Source: an uncultured Bacillota bacterium
GTDB taxonomy: Bacteria; Bacillota; Clostridia; Christensenellales; UBA1242
Reading direction: 5' to 3'
Assembly (NCBI GenBank): GCA_949283975.1
Contig: CASDUK010000001.1
Coordinates: forward strand, 161,187-218,763
Length of the DNA: 57,577 bases
A program made the position numbers and the translations under genes. Shown here piece after piece: positions 45,066 through 54,075 of the stretch (the first letter of the stretch is position 1; each line of letters begins with the position of its first letter). The notes beneath the pieces were generated by a model that ran no database searches, was not told where the DNA came from, and worked only from the letters and a program-made list of their open reading frames with translations.

Positions 45066-45740
45066 GTGAGAATAGATATTTTAACCCTGTTTCCAAAGAT
45101 GTTTGCGCCGCTTTTTGAAAGCATTGTTGGGCGCGCTGTTTCAAGCGGAAAAATTGAAATTAACATCGTTGACATAAGGGAGTTTTCAAAGGATAAACAC
45201 AAAAAGTGTGATGATGCGCCCTTTGGTGGCGGGGCGGGAATGGTTATGATGGCCCAGCCAATTTATGATGCAATAAAAAGCGTTTTAAAAGACGGCTCAA
45301 AATTAATCTATCTTTCTCCAAAAGGAAGGGTGTTTAACCAAGGCCAAGCAATTGAACTTTCAAAGGAGGAACATTTAATTTTGCTTTGTGGCCACTATGA
45401 GGGAATTGACGAGCGGATTATTGAAATTTTTAACCCAATTCAAATTTCAATTGGAGATTATGTTTTAACCGGCGGCGAACTTCCGGCAATGGTTGTTGTT
45501 GACGCCGTTTCAAGATATGTTGGCGGCGTTATTTCAAGGAATTCTTTGGAAGAAGAAAGCCATTCAAACGGGCTTTTGGAATACCCTCAATACACAAGGC
45601 CAAACGTGTTTATGGGGCTTGAGGTTCCGCCTGTTTTGCTGAGCGGAAACCACGAGGAGATTAAAAAATTTAGAATTAAAGCGGCTTTAATGGAAACTAA
45701 AAAGAGAAGGGAGGACATGTTTGAAAAATGGAAAAAATAA
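45066..45740 (+). CDS. trmD: tRNA (guanine-N1)-methyltransferase TrmD
   Basis: TrmD makes m1G37. The 224-aa SPOUT enzyme begins MRIDILTLFPKMF and has DAPFGGGAGMVMMAQP, LLCGHYEGIDERII, and the knotted SAM site ISIGDYVLTGGELPAMVVVDA. It starts with GTG at 45066 directly after a promoter, with no SD. The rbgA start lies inside its 3' end. Confidence 0.95.
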   Translation: MRIDILTLFPKMFAPLFESIVGRAVSSGKIEINIVDIREFSKDKHKKCDDAPFGGGAGMVMMAQPIYDAIKSVLKDGSKLIYLSPKGRVFNQGQAIELSKEEHLILLCGHYEGIDERIIEIFNPIQISIGDYVLTGGELPAMVVVDAVSRYVGGVISRNSLEEESHSNGLLEYPQYTRPNVFMGLEVPPVLLSGNHEEIKKFRIKAALMETKKRREDMFEKWKK

Positions 45741-46558
45741 ACTGGTTTCCCGGCCACATGAAAAAAGCGCTTGATATGATTAGAAGCGAAGTTTCTAAGG
45801 TTGATGTTTTAATTTATGTTTTAGATGGCCGTGCGCCGCTTGCCTGTTTAAACCCAGAATTTGTTAAGATTATAAATGACAAGCCAATTTTGTTTGTTCT
45901 AAATAAAATTGACATGGCCGATGAAGAAAAACTTTTAAAGGTTGAAAAAGCCCTTTTGGGAAATAACAGGGCGGTTATTCGGCTTAACAGCACGGCTTCT
46001 GGCTCTAAAAAAATTGTTTTAGATAAGTTAAAAAAACTTTGTTTTCCGCTTCTTGAAAAGTTTGAGAAAAAGGGAATTTCGGGCTTTATTCGGGCAATGG
46101 TAATTGGCGTTCCAAATTGCGGGAAAAGCACGCTTGTTAACAACCTTTGCGGGGCATATAAAGCCCAAACTGGAAACAAGCCCGGGGTTACAAAAACAAA
46201 GCAGTGGGTTAAGCTTTCGGGAAATTTTGAGCTTTTAGACACGCCCGGAACGCTTTGGCCAAACTTGTCTGACCAAAAGGCTGGAATGTTTTTGGCCTTT
46301 ATTGGAAGCATTAAGGACGAAGTTGTTGCCGTTGAAGAGCTTTCGCTTATGCTAATTGAAAATCTTGTTTCTGACTATCCAAAACTTTTTGAAAAAAGGT
46401 TTGGAAAGGCAAGCGGAACCGGGCTTGAAATTCTGGAGTTTGTTGCAAGAACAAGAAAATTTATGTTAAAGGGAAATGAAATTGACTATTCAAGGGCGGC
46501 GCGCGCAATTTTGGACGATTTTAGAAAGGGAAGAATTGGAAAAATAACTTTGATTTAA
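45728..46558 (+). CDS. rbgA: Ribosome biogenesis GTPase YlqF/RbgA
   Basis: A circularly permuted GTPase of 276 aa that matures the 50S subunit. The order is NKIDMAD (G4), then G1 in GVPNCGKSTLVNNL and DTPG (G3), as expected for permutation. It starts WFPGHMKKAL-like at the N-terminus. It overlaps trmD by 13 bp. The rplS and rnhB genes often found here are absent. Confidence 0.95.
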   Translation: MEKINWFPGHMKKALDMIRSEVSKVDVLIYVLDGRAPLACLNPEFVKIINDKPILFVLNKIDMADEEKLLKVEKALLGNNRAVIRLNSTASGSKKIVLDKLKKLCFPLLEKFEKKGISGFIRAMVIGVPNCGKSTLVNNLCGAYKAQTGNKPGVTKTKQWVKLSGNFELLDTPGTLWPNLSDQKAGMFLAFIGSIKDEVVAVEELSLMLIENLVSDYPKLFEKRFGKASGTGLEILEFVARTRKFMLKGNEIDYSRAARAILDDFRKGRIGKITLI

Positions 46559-46568
46559 AGAGAGAAAA

Positions 46569-46907
46569 ATGAACACAAAAATTTTGGGAACAACAGGAGA
46601 AGAAATTGCCACAAACTATTTAAAGAAAAACGGATATAAAATTTTGGCAAGAAACTATTCAAATCAAATTGGAGAAATTGATATAATTGCAAAGCAAAAA
46701 AACATAATTGTTTTTGTTGAAGTTAAGGCGCGCTCTTCTGTTGCTTTTGGCTTTCCGCGTGAAGCCGTTGGAAGGGTTAAGCAAGAGCGAATTAGAAAAA
46801 TTGCAACTTCATATTTGAAGGAAACAAAAAACGTTGGCGCGTTATGTCGCTTTGATGTTGTTGAAATTTTAGACGAAAAATTAACCCACATTAAAAACGC
46901 TTTTTAA
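46569..46907 (+). CDS. yraN: YraN/UPF0102 nuclease-fold protein
   Basis: A 112-aa protein of the restriction-endonuclease-like fold. The family motif G-E-I-D-I-I-A and then FVEVKARSS are present, with a Lys/Arg-rich RIRKIATSYLK helix. It often follows rbgA/rnhB. AGAGAG precedes the ATG. The exact activity is unclear. Its end overlaps the convergent ylbJ gene by 4 bp. Confidence 0.9.
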   Translation: MNTKILGTTGEEIATNYLKKNGYKILARNYSNQIGEIDIIAKQKNIIVFVEVKARSSVAFGFPREAVGRVKQERIRKIATSYLKETKNVGALCRFDVVEILDEKLTHIKNAF

Positions 46908-47929
46908 AGCAAAAGAAAACCAAAGCCAAGGCAAATTAAAAAAGTTAGAAGCGCGTGGGTGGTTTTTTGAAGGAAATAGAATTTTTTTGAAACCTCAAAA
47001 TTTTTTAAAAATGCAAATGCTTGAAAGGAAATTGCAAGGCCGCCAAACGAAATTAAAAGAGAGCAGAGCGCAGTTTTAACGGCAAGGCAAGCCGCAGAGC
47101 CAGAAATTAAAAGGCAGCCGCCTGTCATTTCGAAAAGACCAATTATAACGCCGTTTGAAAGGCTTTTTTCAATTCCAAAATTTTCAAAAAGCCAAGTTAG
47201 CGGAGAGAAAATTCCAATGCTTAAAAGAACTTCGCCAACAATAAAGAAAATTGTTATATATCCGCCAATTAAAAGACAGGAAGAAATTGAGCTCATCATT
47301 GTTTCTGTTAAAAAATCTTCCGTTTTAATCTTTGGTTTAAACTTTTTTTCAAGCGTTATTTCTCTTGGGGAATAATTTCGATAGATAAAACCGTTTATAA
47401 GCGCGGCTAAAATGTGGGAAATTAAAATAACATAGCCCGCCTGCTTTGAAAGAAGCATTCCAACTCCAACCGTTCCAACAATAAACATTGGCCCAGAATT
47501 TGAGGTGAAAGAAACAATTCTGTGGGCTTCTGCGCGCGAAATATAATTTCCAGAATATAAATCCGAAGTCAGTTTTGCGCCCAGCGGATAGCCAGAGAGA
47601 ATGCTCATCAAAAAAACATAGGAAGAAATTCCCGGGGCATGATAAAATTTTTTTGTCATTGGAGAGAAGAGGCGAGAGGCCTCTTTAACATAACCAGTTT
47701 CAACCAAAAGTTTTGTAAAGATCATAAACGGAAAAAGGGCGGGAAGAATTTGAGTTCCCCAAATTAAAATTCCCTTTAGCGCAACGGAAATATATTTCTC
47801 CGGCGAACTTACAATTGCAATAATTAAAACAACTAAAAAAATTGCAAAAAAAAGTTTTGCCCTGAGTTTAATTTTTGCAACTTTGCTAAAAAACAAGCGC
47901 GCTTTGTTTGACAAATTGGCTTTATTCAT
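46904..47929 (-). CDS. ylbJ: Sporulation membrane protein YlbJ/SpoVV
   Basis: The 341-aa protein has about eight hydrophobic segments and the nucleoside-recognition/gate family sequence (GTQILPALFPFMIFTKLLVETG, SGYPLGAKLTSDLY, FTSNSGPMFIVGTVGVG). In Bacillus this protein takes part in dipicolinic acid transport during sporulation. The start has no SD. A sigma-E-like promoter lies directly upstream. Confidence 0.88.
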   Translation of the reverse strand: MNKANLSNKARLFFSKVAKIKLRAKLFFAIFLVVLIIAIVSSPEKYISVALKGILIWGTQILPALFPFMIFTKLLVETGYVKEASRLFSPMTKKFYHAPGISSYVFLMSILSGYPLGAKLTSDLYSGNYISRAEAHRIVSFTSNSGPMFIVGTVGVGMLLSKQAGYVILISHILAALINGFIYRNYSPREITLEKKFKPKIKTEDFLTETMMSSISSCLLIGGYITIFFIVGEVLLSIGIFSPLTWLFENFGIEKSLSNGVIIGLFEMTGGCLLISGSAACLAVKTALCSLLISFGGLAISFQAFAFLKNFEVSKKFYFLQKTTHALLTFLICLGFGFLLL

Positions 47930-47936
47930 TTAAAAT

Positions 47937-47965
47937 AATTTACGAAACTTTTGCTTATTATATGA
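47937..47965 (-). promoter_or_regulatory. Possible sigma-E promoter of ylbJ
   Basis: On the minus strand, TCATAT (47965-47960) and CGTAAATT (47944-47937), 15 bp apart, are a partial match to the sigma-E consensus. ylbJ is sigma-E dependent in Bacillus, which fits, but the match is loose. Confidence 0.3.
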
Positions 47966-47977
47966 ACAGGAGAAAAA

Positions 47978-48958
47978 ATGTTTAGCGAAAAACAAATATT
48001 AAACTTTGCAAAGAAGCGCCAAAAATCAATTGTCTTTCCAGAGGCGAGTTTTTCAAATGTTGTTATGGAAGCGGCAATGGAATTAAACAAGAAAAAAATT
48101 GTTAAGGTAATTTTGCTTGGCGATGAAAGTGCGCTTGTTTTAAGATATAAAGAAAAAATTAAGGGAATGACAATTATAAACCCAAAAACCTCAGATGTGT
48201 ATGAGGAGCTTGCAAATATTCTCTATGAGAAAAGAAAGGAAAAAGGGCTAAAACTTGAAGAGGCAAAACAGCTTGCGCTTGACCCAATTTATTTTGGAAC
48301 GCTTCTGGTTGAAGCGGGTTTTGCAGACGGAATGGTTGCGGGCGCAGCAACAACAAGTGCAAACGTAATTAAACCTGCTCTTCAAATTATTAAAGCGAAA
48401 GCACAAGACGAAATTGTTTCTTCTTTTATGATTTTTTATGGCAAGGGCAAAATTTTTAAGGAGAATGGGCCAATTTTTGGCGCAGACATAAGTTTGAACG
48501 TAAATCCCTCGCCAGAGCAGCTTGCTCAAATTGCAAAACAAACGGCAGAAAGCTATAAAATTTTTGTAAAAGATGAGCCAAAAATTGCAATGCTTTCCTA
48601 TTCAACTTTGGGTTCTGGGAAGGGAGAGCAAGCTGAAAAAGCTAAAACGGCAACAGCAATTTTAAACCAGAAAACAAAATTTTTGGTTGATGGCGAAGTT
48701 CAGCTAGACGCCGCAATTTGCCCAAGAGTTTCCAAAATTAAAGTCCCGTCTTCAAACATTTTAGGAAGAGCAAATGTTTTGGTTTTTCCAGATTTAAATA
48801 GTGGAAACATATGCTACAAAGCAATTCAATATTTTGGCGGCGCAAAAACAATTGGCCCAATCTTGCAAAATTTAAAAAAGCCGGTTAACGATCTTTCGCG
48901 CGGGGCAACAAAAAAAGATGTTGTTCTTGTTGCGGCAATAACTGCGCTTCAGGCATAG
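47978..48958 (+). CDS. pta: Phosphate acetyltransferase
   Basis: Pta links acetyl-CoA and acetyl phosphate. The 326-aa short-form enzyme has FPEASFSNVV, VAGAATTSANVIKPALQI, LSYSTLGSGKGEQAEKAKTA and FPDLNSGNICYKAIQYFGGA, as in Firmicutes Pta. CAGGAG lies 7 nt before the ATG. No ackA is next to it. It is followed 4 bp later by tsaD, which makes the unusual unit pta-tsaD. Confidence 0.94.
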   Translation: MFSEKQILNFAKKRQKSIVFPEASFSNVVMEAAMELNKKKIVKVILLGDESALVLRYKEKIKGMTIINPKTSDVYEELANILYEKRKEKGLKLEEAKQLALDPIYFGTLLVEAGFADGMVAGAATTSANVIKPALQIIKAKAQDEIVSSFMIFYGKGKIFKENGPIFGADISLNVNPSPEQLAQIAKQTAESYKIFVKDEPKIAMLSYSTLGSGKGEQAEKAKTATAILNQKTKFLVDGEVQLDAAICPRVSKIKVPSSNILGRANVLVFPDLNSGNICYKAIQYFGGAKTIGPILQNLKKPVNDLSRGATKKDVVLVAAITALQA

Positions 48959-48962
48959 AGAA

Positions 48963-50018
48963 ATGTATTTTGAAAGAGCAAAGGAAAAGTTTGAAAAGTT
49001 AAGAAAGAAAAATTCCGTTAAAATTTTGGCAATTGAAAGTTCTTGCGATGAAACAAGCATTTCAATTGTTGAAAATGGGCGGAAAATTCTTTCAAACATT
49101 GTTGCATCTCAAATTGAAATCCACAAGCGCTTTGGCGGGGTTGTTCCAGAAATTGCGTCAAGAAACCATGTTAGCGCAATTTCAAATGTTTATAAAGAGG
49201 CGCTTAAAGAGGCAAACCTTTCTGAAAAGGATATTGATGCAATTGCTGTAACCTACGGCGCGGGGCTTGTTGGCGCACTTTTGGTTGGCGTTAATTTTGC
49301 AAAGGCGCTTGCTTTTTCGCTTGATTTGCCGCTAATTGCCGTTAGCCACATTAAAGGACACATTGCAGCCAATTATTTAACCCACACCGAGCTTGTTCCA
49401 CCGTTTATGTGTTTGATGGTTAGCGGGGGTCACACCGCAATTTTGAAAGTCAATTCCTATAACGAACATGAACTTGTTGGAACAACGGTTGATGACGCGG
49501 CGGGAGAGGCTTTTGACAAAGTTGCAAGAATTTTGGGGCTTGGCTATCCCGGCGGGCCAAGCGTTGATAAATTTGCAAAAGAGGGCAAGGACAACATTAA
49601 ATTTGTTTCCCACACGCCAATGCAAAACAGTTTTAATTTTAGTTTTAGCGGTTTGAAAACTGCTGTGATAAACTATGTTAACAACCAAAAACAAAAAGGA
49701 AAGGAAATTAGCGTTCCAGATGTTTGCGCAAGTTTTCAAACCCAGGCGGCGCTGGAGCTTGTTTCAAAGGCAATTGGCGCAACAAAAAAGTTTGGAGAAA
49801 AAAAACTTGTTGTTGCCGGCGGAGTTTCTGCAAATTCTTTCCTAAAAGAAATGCTTAAAAAAAGTTGCAATGAAAACAAAATTTTGCTTTACATGCCAAA
49901 CCTTTCGCTTTGCACGGACAACGCTGCAATGATTGCAAGCGCAGCATATTTTATGCTTAAAGACGGCCTTGGGCTTTGCGACCTTTCACTGACGGCAAAG
50001 GCAACAATTCCGCTTTAA
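48963..50018 (+). CDS. tsaD: tRNA t6A37 threonylcarbamoyltransferase TsaD
   Basis: TsaD transfers threonylcarbamoyl to A37. The 351-aa protein has ILAIESSCDETS, the metal site HIKGHIAANYL, LMVSGGHTAIL and DDAAGEAFDKVAR. About 18 residues precede the usual N-terminus (MYFERAKEKFEKLRKK); the first canonical residues start at VKILAIESSC. Together with MtaB here it serves the t6A/ms2t6A pathway. Confidence 0.95.
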   Translation: MYFERAKEKFEKLRKKNSVKILAIESSCDETSISIVENGRKILSNIVASQIEIHKRFGGVVPEIASRNHVSAISNVYKEALKEANLSEKDIDAIAVTYGAGLVGALLVGVNFAKALAFSLDLPLIAVSHIKGHIAANYLTHTELVPPFMCLMVSGGHTAILKVNSYNEHELVGTTVDDAAGEAFDKVARILGLGYPGGPSVDKFAKEGKDNIKFVSHTPMQNSFNFSFSGLKTAVINYVNNQKQKGKEISVPDVCASFQTQAALELVSKAIGATKKFGEKKLVVAGGVSANSFLKEMLKKSCNENKILLYMPNLSLCTDNAAMIASAAYFMLKDGLGLCDLSLTAKATIPL

Positions 50019-50042
50019 TTTGGGAATTAAAGAATAATTTTT

Positions 50043-50083
50043 GGAGAAGATATAGATTATGGAAAGTTTATATCTTCTTTTTG
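50043..50083 (+). terminator. Hairpin spanning the start of the ytfI-like gene
   Basis: A 12-bp stem (50043-50054 with 50069-50080, two G-T pairs) is followed by further T residues. The 5' arm contains the GGAG site and the loop contains the ATG at 50059. It may be a terminator for tsaD or a translation-blocking structure, or both. Confidence 0.5.
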
Positions 50084-50628
50084 TTATATTAGTAATTGTT
50101 TTTCTTATCTTTCCTTTTACATTTACCCTTAAATTTGCATATGATGTTAAAAACAACTGCGGAGCAATTTCGCTTGGCCTTTTTTTTAATTTTTTTGTTG
50201 CAAAACTTAAAAGAAAGGGAACAGAAATTCTTTTAATAACGCAGAAGAAAAACTCTAATGTTAACCTTGAAGTTGGAGAAAAACAACTTAAATTTGTTAA
50301 ACATTTTAAGGAAGAAATTCAAAACAAAGTTAAGATTAGAAAAGTTAACATATATTCAAAACTTGGAGCGCAAAATCCCTTTGTTGCCTCAATTTTTTCC
50401 TCATCTTTTACAATTGCCGTTTCAATTCTTTTAAGCCGCCTAAAAAACAAACAACCAACAGGAAGTTTTGTTTACAGGCCAACAACAAGTTTTTCAAGCG
50501 ATTTTTTTGCGGCGGCAGCAACGGCAAAAGTTGCCGTTTCACTTTTTGATGTTTTGTTTAGTTTTCTTATGGCAATTTTAAAGACGAGAAACGATAGAAA
50601 AGAGGAAGAAAGTTTTAAAAATGTGTAA
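50059..50628 (+). CDS. ytfI: DUF2953 (YtfI-like) protein
   Basis: A 189-aa protein with an N-terminal membrane helix (about residues 4-26), then a beta-rich part and a segment FVASIFSSSFTIAVSILLSRLK with FVYRPTTSFSSDFF, as in DUF2953. It lies next to ytfJ, as in Bacillus, where the pair is expressed in the forespore. The gene call rests partly on this synteny. The ATG sits in a hairpin loop. Confidence 0.7.
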   Translation: MESLYLLFVILVIVFLIFPFTFTLKFAYDVKNNCGAISLGLFFNFFVAKLKRKGTEILLITQKKNSNVNLEVGEKQLKFVKHFKEEIQNKVKIRKVNIYSKLGAQNPFVASIFSSSFTIAVSILLSRLKNKQPTGSFVYRPTTSFSSDFFAAAATAKVAVSLFDVLFSFLMAILKTRNDRKEEESFKNV

Positions 50629-50672
50629 ATAAAAATTGGTTATCATGGACAAAATACAATTTGAGGTGAATA

Positions 50673-51095
50673 ATGAAAGAATATGAAAAAACAAGTTCGT
50701 TAGACAATATAATTGAAAAAACGCTTTCTTCGCTTAAAACAATTGGAGAATGTGAAACAATTTTTGGAAAGCCAACAAAACTTTTTGATGGAACAGAAGT
50801 TATTCCGGTTTCAAAAGTAACAATTGGCTTTGTTGTTGGCGGAGGAGAATATTCCGACCTTTCAACAAGGCGTGTTGCAACCCACTATCCAATGGCGGGA
50901 GGAAGCGGGGGTGCGGCAGTTCTTTCGCCAGTTGGGTTTCTTGTTTCAACAGAAAGCGAAGTTAAATATATAAGCACCGAAAACGAGGGCAACTATCAAA
51001 AAATTTTAGAGCTTTTTGCAAAAGCTTCAACAAAAGTTGCAAAATACATGGCAAAAAAGGAGGAAAAGAAAAGTGAAAACAAAGCAAAAAATTAG
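50673..51095 (+). CDS. ytfJ: Spore germination/coat protein YtfJ (GerW family)
   Basis: A 140-aa protein with DNIIEKTLSSLKTIGECETIFGKP, the sequence TEVIPVSKVTIGFVVGGGEY and a Gly-rich stretch AGGSGGAAVLSPVGFLV, all typical of YtfJ/GerW. It is a spore protein that affects germination in Bacillus. TTGAGGTG precedes the ATG. Its end holds the ribosome binding site for the dacF-like gene. Confidence 0.93.
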   Translation: MKEYEKTSSLDNIIEKTLSSLKTIGECETIFGKPTKLFDGTEVIPVSKVTIGFVVGGGEYSDLSTRRVATHYPMAGGSGGAAVLSPVGFLVSTESEVKYISTENEGNYQKILELFAKASTKVAKYMAKKEEKKSENKAKN

Positions 51096-52275
51096 GTTTT
51101 TTATAATTGTCTTTTTGATTTTTATAATGGTTTCCTCTTACATAACAACAACAGTTATAGCAAAAAAATATATGGAGGTTAGCGCCGAAAAGGAGGAAGG
51201 GGCGGCAGTTTTAGATGCAACAACAGCAACAACTTCATACGCTAGCGGAATGGTTGTTATTGAGGCAGAGAGCGGACGAATTTTATATCAAAAAAATTGT
51301 AACGAGCGCCTTGCAATGGCCTCTACAACAAAGATTATGACGGCGCTTTTGGCGCTTGAAAGTGGGCTTGATTTGGACGAGGAATTTATTGTTGACGAGC
51401 GCAGCATTGGAATTGAAGGAACAAGCCTATATCTTAGAAAAGGCGAGAAAAAAACGCTTAAAGAGCTTTTATATGGCCTTATGTTGCCTTCTGGAAACGA
51501 TTCGGCTGTTGCAATTGCTTGCCGCGTTAGCGGAGGCGAGGAGGAGTTTGTTGAGCTTATGAATCAAAAGGCAGGCGAACTTGGCCTTAAAAACACGTCC
51601 TTTGCAAACGCCCATGGTCTGGACAGCGAAGGACATTACACAAGCGCATATGACTTGGCGGTTATAACCGCAGAAGCAATGAAAAATCCAACATTTTGTG
51701 AAATCGTTAAAACAAAGAATGTAACGGTTAGCGGAAATGAGGAGGTTTCTGGAAAGGCGCTTAAAAACAAAAACAAACTTCTTTGGAGCATGGAAGGTTG
51801 TGACGGCGTTAAAACTGGCTTTACCGACAATGCAAAGCGCTGCTTTGTTTGCAGCGCGAAACGCGATGGAATGAGGCTTATTTGCGTTGTTTTAAATTGT
51901 GGCCCAATGTTTGAAGAGGCAGAGCGGCTTTTGAACATGGGCTTTGACAATTTTAAGAAATACACGCTTCTAAGTTCCTATCAACCAAATGAAACAGTTC
52001 CGGTTAAAGACGGGGTAAGCGAAACTGTTAAAACGCTTACTAGGAGACATTTTTCAATTCCGCTAACGGTTGAGGAGCGCGCTAATGTTCAATTTGAAGT
52101 TGAACTTCCAAAGGAAATTCAAGCGCCGGTTGAAAAAGAACAGGAACTTGGTGAAGTTAAAGTTAAACTTGGCGACAAAGTTTTGTTTACGGAAAAGATT
52201 TATGCAATGGAAGAGGTTGAGTCAACAAGGTTCTTTGACAAGGTTGAACAAATTACAGATTATTGGAACATTTAA
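51073..52275 (+). CDS. D-alanyl-D-alanine carboxypeptidase, DacF/DacB-like
   Basis: A 400-aa S11 peptidase that trims stem peptides. An N-terminal membrane segment (about residues 8-28) is followed by the SxxK motif in MASTTKIM, SGNDSA (SxN) and VKTGFT (KTG). The C-terminal beta domain is present. GTG 51073 lies 8 nt after AAGGAGG inside ytfJ; an ATG 19 codons earlier is less likely. Position after ytfI-ytfJ suggests a sporulation role like DacF. Confidence 0.92.
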   Translation: MKTKQKIRFFIIVFLIFIMVSSYITTTVIAKKYMEVSAEKEEGAAVLDATTATTSYASGMVVIEAESGRILYQKNCNERLAMASTTKIMTALLALESGLDLDEEFIVDERSIGIEGTSLYLRKGEKKTLKELLYGLMLPSGNDSAVAIACRVSGGEEEFVELMNQKAGELGLKNTSFANAHGLDSEGHYTSAYDLAVITAEAMKNPTFCEIVKTKNVTVSGNEEVSGKALKNKNKLLWSMEGCDGVKTGFTDNAKRCFVCSAKRDGMRLICVVLNCGPMFEEAERLLNMGFDNFKKYTLLSSYQPNETVPVKDGVSETVKTLTRRHFSIPLTVEERANVQFEVELPKEIQAPVEKEQELGEVKVKLGDKVLFTEKIYAMEEVESTRFFDKVEQITDYWNI

Positions 52276-52297
52276 TTTTTATTTGCAATTAATTGAT

Positions 52298-52330
52298 AAA
52301 TCCTTTAAAATATCTTTAAAGGATTTTTTT
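52298..52330 (+). terminator. Terminator overlapping the rluB ribosome binding site
   Basis: A 12-bp stem AAATCCTTTAAA/TTTAAAGGATTT (5-nt loop) is followed by T residues that end one base before the ATG. The AAAGGA ribosome binding site of rluB lies in the 3' arm. Confidence 0.75.
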
Positions 52331-53032
52331 ATGAGGCTTAACAAATTTTTAAGTTGTTGCGGAATTTCTTCAAGAAGAAAGTCAGAAAAGCTAATTTTAG
52401 ACGGAAAGGTTAAAGTTAATGGCGTTGTTGTTTCAAGCCTTGGAACTGTTGTTAACGAAGAAAAGGACGAGGTTTTTTGCGAAGGAAAAAAACTTTCGCT
52501 TCCAAATTCCTTTGTTTACTATAAATTAAACAAACCAAAGGGATACATTTGTTCGAACAGCGATGAAAAGGGGCGAAAGACAATTTTTTCAATTTTGCCC
52601 TCTTCCCAGCGCCTTTTTTCTGTTGGAAGGTTGGACTATAATACGGAAGGGTTAATTATAATAACTAATGACGGCAACTTTGCAAACGCTTTAATCCATC
52701 CAAACAGTGAAATTGAAAAGGAATATATCGTTACAATTGAAGGAAAAATTTCCGAAAGCGAGCTTGCTGTTATGCGCGCCGGGGTTGTTGAAAACGGAGT
52801 TAGAATGCCAAAGGCGCGGGTTAATCCAATTAAGTTTGACGGAAAGCAAACGCGCCTTTCTGTTGTTATTTTTGAGGGGCAAAACAGGCAAATTAGAAGA
52901 ATGTTTGAGGCAATTGGGAAAACAATTGTTCTTCTAAAAAGAATTAGAATTGGAAAAATAACCCTTGGGGGGCTTTCGCGCGGGGAATTTAAGCCGCTTT
53001 CAAAAGATGAGATTTGTTGGGTTTTAAATTAG
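52331..53032 (+). CDS. rluB: 23S rRNA pseudouridine synthase RluB/RsuA family
   Basis: A 233-aa protein. The N-terminal S4 domain reads MRLNKFLSCCGISSRRKSEKLI, and the catalytic Asp is in VGRLDYNTEGLIIITND. The last part GQNRQIRRMFEAIG is diagnostic. I choose ATG 52331 because the family starts here; a longer frame upstream lies inside the dacF-like gene. Its ribosome binding site is inside a terminator-like hairpin. Confidence 0.92.
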   Translation: MRLNKFLSCCGISSRRKSEKLILDGKVKVNGVVVSSLGTVVNEEKDEVFCEGKKLSLPNSFVYYKLNKPKGYICSNSDEKGRKTIFSILPSSQRLFSVGRLDYNTEGLIIITNDGNFANALIHPNSEIEKEYIVTIEGKISESELAVMRAGVVENGVRMPKARVNPIKFDGKQTRLSVVIFEGQNRQIRRMFEAIGKTIVLLKRIRIGKITLGGLSRGEFKPLSKDEICWVLN

Positions 53033-53040
53033 GAGAGAAT

Positions 53041-53619
53041 ATGCTTATTATTTTAAAAATTTTGTTATTTCCGCTTGTTATTTTGCTTTTTCCAACGGCG
53101 TTTAAAGGCGGTAAAAACATTCCAAAGGGAAAGTGCATTTTTGTTTGCAACCACACGAGCAATGTTGACCCCGTTTTAATGGTTCTTTCAACGTGGAGGA
53201 AACAATATTTTCTTGCAAAAAAGGAACTTTTTAAATGTTGGGTTATGCGCCTTATAATGAAAATTGCCCACGGAATTCCAATTGACCGCGGCAAGACAGA
53301 TTTGAAGGCAATTAAAGAAAGTTTAAAAGTTTTAAATAAAGGAAAAGTTTTAACAATTTTTCCAGAGGGAACGAGAAATAAGGAGAAAACAGACCTTGGG
53401 GAAGTTAAAGCGGGCGCAGCAATGTTTGCAATTAAAACAAAAACACCAATTGTTCCCGTTTGGATTTCTAAAAAGCCAAGGTTGTTTAGGCCAAACAAAT
53501 TAAGGTTTGGAAAGCCGTTTACTCTTGAAGAGTTTTATGATAAAAAATTGGACGCAGCGGCGCTTGAAGAGGCCGGAAAAATTGTTGCAAATAAACTTTT
53601 AGAAAATAAATTAAACTAA
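53041..53619 (+). CDS. plsC: 1-acyl-sn-glycerol-3-phosphate acyltransferase
   Basis: The 192-aa membrane protein has an N-terminal hydrophobic segment (residues 2-20), the catalytic NHTSNVD (HX4D), GIPIDRGK and FPEGTRNK, as in PlsC. It makes phosphatidic acid. TAGGAG lies 8 nt before ATG 53041, and the stop of rluB overlaps this site. Confidence 0.93.
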   Translation: MLIILKILLFPLVILLFPTAFKGGKNIPKGKCIFVCNHTSNVDPVLMVLSTWRKQYFLAKKELFKCWVMRLIMKIAHGIPIDRGKTDLKAIKESLKVLNKGKVLTIFPEGTRNKEKTDLGEVKAGAAMFAIKTKTPIVPVWISKKPRLFRPNKLRFGKPFTLEEFYDKKLDAAALEEAGKIVANKLLENKLN

Positions 53620-53673
53620 CAAAAAAAGAAACCCATGTTCCTTTTGTGTTTGTTTTTAATATAATGTTTTTTC

Positions 53674-53700
53674 AATAAAAAAAACGGCTTTTAGCCGTTT
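53674..53700 (-). terminator. Terminator of rpsT
   Basis: Minus strand: stem AAACGGC/GCCGTTT with loop TAAAA and a T-run. The rpsT stop codon (53693-53691) is in the loop. Confidence 0.85.
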
Positions 53701-53966
53701 GCTTTTTTTGCATTGTCCAAAATTTTTGAAAGGCACGCCTTTTTAGCGTTTGCCTTGTTTTTGTGGATTACATTGTCTTTTGCAGCAGTATCTAAAAGTG
53801 AAAAAACTTCGCTTAAAAGTTTTGTTGCGTCATCAAACTTTCCTTCTTTAACAGCGTTTTTATAGCTTTTTGTAAAGGTTGAAATTTTAGACTTAATCAT
53901 TCTGTTTTCTAAATTTTTCTTTTCATTAACAGAAACTCTTTTAATAGCTGATTTAATGTTTGGCAC
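53691..53966 (-). CDS. rpsT: 30S ribosomal protein S20
   Basis: A 91-aa basic helical protein starting MPNIKSAIKRV, with ending IHKNKANAKKACLSKILDNAKKA, both typical of S20. The start is GTG at 53966, after AAGGAGAAG. It is divergent from gpr, a frequent pairing in spore-forming Firmicutes. The stop is inside the terminator loop. Confidence 0.96.
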   Translation of the reverse strand: MPNIKSAIKRVSVNEKKNLENRMIKSKISTFTKSYKNAVKEGKFDDATKLLSEVFSLLDTAAKDNVIHKNKANAKKACLSKILDNAKKANG

Positions 53967-54075
53967 GGTGACTTCTCCTTAACTAATTTTCTTACTTTGC
54001 AAATTCTATCACAAAGCAAATTAAATTGCAAGTAAAAAATATAATATTTTAAAAAATTTTTCAAACACTAATTTT

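Noticed and set aside
52070..52330. Longer rluB frame beginning inside the dacF-like gene
   Set aside because: It would add 87 residues with no family match, in an alternative frame of a real gene. The S4 domain starts at ATG 52331, with an SD before it.
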